From MedAcidi-G1 sp000817085 (lineage in GTDB: Bacteria; Actinomycetota; Acidimicrobiia; Acidimicrobiales; MedAcidi-G1), in the NCBI GenBank assembly GCA_045568635.1, contig JBJLAO010000003.1:696584-760583 (forward strand): a DNA stretch of 64,000 nucleotides. The letters run 5' to 3'. Within the stretch, counting starts at the first letter, position 1. Every line of letters begins with the position of its first letter. The notes under the pieces were generated by a model. That model was not told where the DNA came from and ran no database searches. It worked only from the letters and a program-made list of their open reading frames with translations. This document shows, in pieces, positions 62,301-64,000 of this stretch. The position numbers were made by a program, and so were the translations under genes.

Positions 62301-63417
62301 ACGGCCGGATCAACTAACGGGATACTCATCCTCTTCTGATAGCAGTATTTCAAACCAACAGAGCCCGACAAATCTTATAAGCGCATCTATCGGAGGAAAC
62401 GTTCCTGACTGGGCTGCTATAAGAGCTGACCTCGGAAGCGGTGTGGCAAACTATGTAGTAGGTATCAGAAACAGCAGTCCTGTAAAAGTTGCGGTAATCA
62501 AATATGCAGATACGGCAACTACTTCAGGTTCTAGTGTTTCTATCCTCACCCCAGATTCAACTTTGCCGACCCGACCTTTTAGAAATGCTTATTACTTTGA
62601 GGGACGTCTACTTTTTTTAGAGAAAAAAGGAAACCTTTGGGAAGTAGAGACTGATAGTGCGAGTGACATAAATATTTCCGGTGGAACTGTAAATGTCACA
62701 AGTTTAGGTGACGGAAGCAACATCCAAGACGGTGACGGTATGAACTGTTTTGATTCACCAGGTTTCACAGTTGTTGAGTCGAGTGGGACAACTTCGGTAA
62801 GTGAGTCTGGTACTACTGACACGTTTACTGTGGTTTTGGATTCAAAACCAGTAGGCGATGTGGTTATTGGTGTGTCTTCTGGTGACACGGGTGAGGCGAC
62901 TGTTTCACCTGCGTCTTTGACTTTTACTAGTTCTAATTGGGATGATGCTCAGACGGTAACTGTTACTGGTGTAGATGAAAGTGACGATGATGGGGATCAA
63001 GACACAACGATCACTTTGTCGGTAACGGACGGAAGCACAGATGATATAGCTTATGACGGAGTAGCCAACCAAACAGTCACAGCTGAAACGGTAGATAACG
63101 ACCCACAGGCAGGCTTCACGGTGGCTGAGTCTGGTGATGGTACTTCGGTTTCTGAGACTGGTACTACCGACACGTTTACTGTTGTGTTGGATGCCCAGCC
63201 GTCTTCGAATGTTGTTATTGATGTGTCTTCTGGTGATACCGATGAGGCGACTGTTTCTCCTTCTTCTCTGACGTTTACTACAGGTAACTGGAATAGTGCT
63301 CAGACTGTGACTGTTACTGGTGTGGCGGATAATGCTGTTGATGGAACTCAGACAGGTACTGACGATCACCATGGCCGTCAACGACGGAAGTTCGGACAAC
63401 AATTTCGATTCGTCTGA
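62170..63417 (+). CDS. Propeller end plus two Calx-beta repeats, frame fragment
   Basis: An open frame whose native part starts at about 62263 (LDGGETTGLYRVERPDQL). It completes the propeller module (ending DGDGMNC) and adds two Calx-beta-like modules with the shared pattern DTFTVVLDxxP and SLTFTxxNW. From GTQTGTDDHHGRQ onwards it is out of frame. The nominal start codon is inside the previous frame and not credible. Confidence 0.6.
   Translation: MIMMRSNMLRRFLMRPRREHSTYTVTIFIPTLDGGETTGLYRVERPDQLTGYSSSSDSSISNQQSPTNLISASIGGNVPDWAAIRADLGSGVANYVVGIRNSSPVKVAVIKYADTATTSGSSVSILTPDSTLPTRPFRNAYYFEGRLLFLEKKGNLWEVETDSASDINISGGTVNVTSLGDGSNIQDGDGMNCFDSPGFTVVESSGTTSVSESGTTDTFTVVLDSKPVGDVVIGVSSGDTGEATVSPASLTFTSSNWDDAQTVTVTGVDESDDDGDQDTTITLSVTDGSTDDIAYDGVANQTVTAETVDNDPQAGFTVAESGDGTSVSETGTTDTFTVVLDAQPSSNVVIDVSSGDTDEATVSPSSLTFTTGNWNSAQTVTVTGVADNAVDGTQTGTDDHHGRQRRKFGQQFRFV
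63151..63313 (+). repeat. 163-bp direct repeat in Calx-beta modules, copy A
   Basis: Identical to bases 63838-64000 except for two adjacent-region substitutions (TTCTGGTGAT versus TTCGGATGAT), 687 bases apart, which is two modules. Such identity invites recombination in the cell and collapse during assembly. Confidence 0.9.
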
Positions 63418-63495
63418 GCGATCAGACATGTTGACTGCTAGCAACTACATGATCCGTGGGGTTTCACTGTCACCCAGTCTGGTGGGACAACTTCG

Positions 63496-64000
63496 GTGAG
63501 TGAGACTGGTTCTACTGACACGTTTACTGTTGTTTTGGATGCTCAGCCGTCTTCTGATGTGGTTATTGGTGTGTCTTCTGGTGATACCGATGAGGCGACT
63601 GTTTCTGCTGCGTCTTTGACTTTTACTAATTCGAATTGGAATAGTGCTCAGACGATCACGGTTACTGGTATTGACGACAACATTATTGACGGGAGTATCA
63701 ACACGACGATCACTTTGACTGTTAATGACGGAAGTTCGAATAATAATTATGACCCTTTAGCCGATCAGACGGTCACAGCAGCTACAGCTGACAACGATTC
63801 CGCTGGTTTCACCAAATCCAAGACGGCTGTCACCGTTTCTGAGACTGGTACTACCGACACGTTTACTGTTGTGTTGGATGCCCAGCCGTCTTCGAATGTT
63901 GTTATTGATGTGTCTTCGGATGATACCGATGAGGCGACTGTTTCTCCTTCTTCTCTGACGTTTACTACAGGTAACTGGAATAGTGCTCAGACTGTGACTG
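63496..64000 (+). CDS. Calx-beta repeats, open to the window edge
   Basis: A stop-free frame of at least 168 residues holding one full Calx-beta-like module and most of another, cut by the end of the window. Continuity of the repeat with the previous fragment shows it belongs to the same gene. No true start is present. Confidence 0.65.
   Translation, partial: MSETGSTDTFTVVLDAQPSSDVVIGVSSGDTDEATVSAASLTFTNSNWNSAQTITVTGIDDNIIDGSINTTITLTVNDGSSNNNYDPLADQTVTAATADNDSAGFTKSKTAVTVSETGTTDTFTVVLDAQPSSNVVIDVSSDDTDEATVSPSSLTFTTGNWNSAQTVT
63838..64000 (+). repeat. 163-bp direct repeat in Calx-beta modules, copy B
   Basis: Second copy of the repeat; it probably continues past the window edge. Confidence 0.88.

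Larger units (their letters stand above)
61804..64000 (+). pseudogene. Propeller / Calx-beta secreted protein, multiply frameshifted and running off the window
   Basis: It starts at ATG with AGGA seven bases upstream, overlapping the native end of the giant gene. A clear signal peptide (SSLIVSAIISTLLVPATILV ... ADPASA) is followed within 15 residues by a stop at 61945. The matching propeller module resumes in another frame at about 61930-62262 (GTPSWLMTTASGSDGDYTVS), shifts +1 near 62263-62268 and continues to NIQDGDGMNC. Calx-beta-like repeats follow. Further shifts occur near 63357-63361 and several times between 63405 and 63460 before the frame is again open to the window end. At least six disruptions occur in 1.6 kb. 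Confidence 0.75.

Overview
The window looks like a chromosomal segment from a low-GC, probably marine actinobacterium, most likely of the Acidimicrobiia type. The placement is inferred from gene content: a mycothiol ligase (mshC) beside cysS, a DUF3499-like protein, an actinobacterial-style HelD, a coenzyme B12 acyl-CoA mutase with MeaB, and large Thr/Pro-rich secreted proteins with Calx-beta-like repeats. No rRNA or universal marker was available to settle the lineage.

Bases 1-30,200 are dense, mostly housekeeping genes with overlapping or touching ends, and I found no broken frames there. In order: a lipoprotein binding protein with a TTTAAP repeat linker; a three-gene B12 mutase operon (large subunit, B12 subunit, MeaB GTPase) followed by GtrA-like and methyltransferase genes; a reverse-strand glycosyltransferase / methyltransferase / alpha-toroid operon; dtd; a reverse operon hemE-hemY-lnt; a patatin-like lipase; a HelD helicase; an MBL-fold hydrolase; an ABC exporter pair; a GNAT acetyltransferase and a 59-residue zinc-ribbon gene; a cyclophilin; an HAD phosphatase with an MFS exporter; a DUF3499-like protein; an acyl-CoA dehydrogenase; cysS and mshC; an alpha/beta hydrolase; and tRNA-Arg(CCT).

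Bases 30,200-64,000 are dominated by cell-surface genes. Two cassettes have the same plan: a TetR-type regulator whose stop codon overlaps the start of a very large secreted protein (TGATGAAAC in both), followed by an overlapping gene for a second secreted repeat protein. Cassette 1 encodes a 1335-residue SBBP/propeller protein and then a Calx-beta plus pentapeptide-repeat protein. Cassette 2 encodes a protein of about 4546 residues with four propeller-like modules, four SD-repeat (SdrD B-like) modules, many Ig-like modules and two LysM modules, and then a propeller plus Calx-beta protein that runs off the window. Between them lie a reverse-strand delta-60-repeat surface protein, a small lipoprotein, a secreted metzincin-type protease, a third TetR regulator, yaaA and an SDR dehydrogenase.

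The features most worth a second look are: (i) about 225 bp of A-tracts repeating every ~10 bp just upstream of cassette 2, predicted to be strongly curved DNA; (ii) clustered +1 frame disruptions, two of them in six-base homopolymers, confined to the surface-protein genes; (iii) the duplicated regulator/giant-protein coupling; (iv) a Lnt homologue with Ser where the nitrilase-family catalytic Cys belongs; and (v) substrate-pocket residues in the mutase that match isobutyryl-CoA mutase rather than methylmalonyl-CoA mutase.
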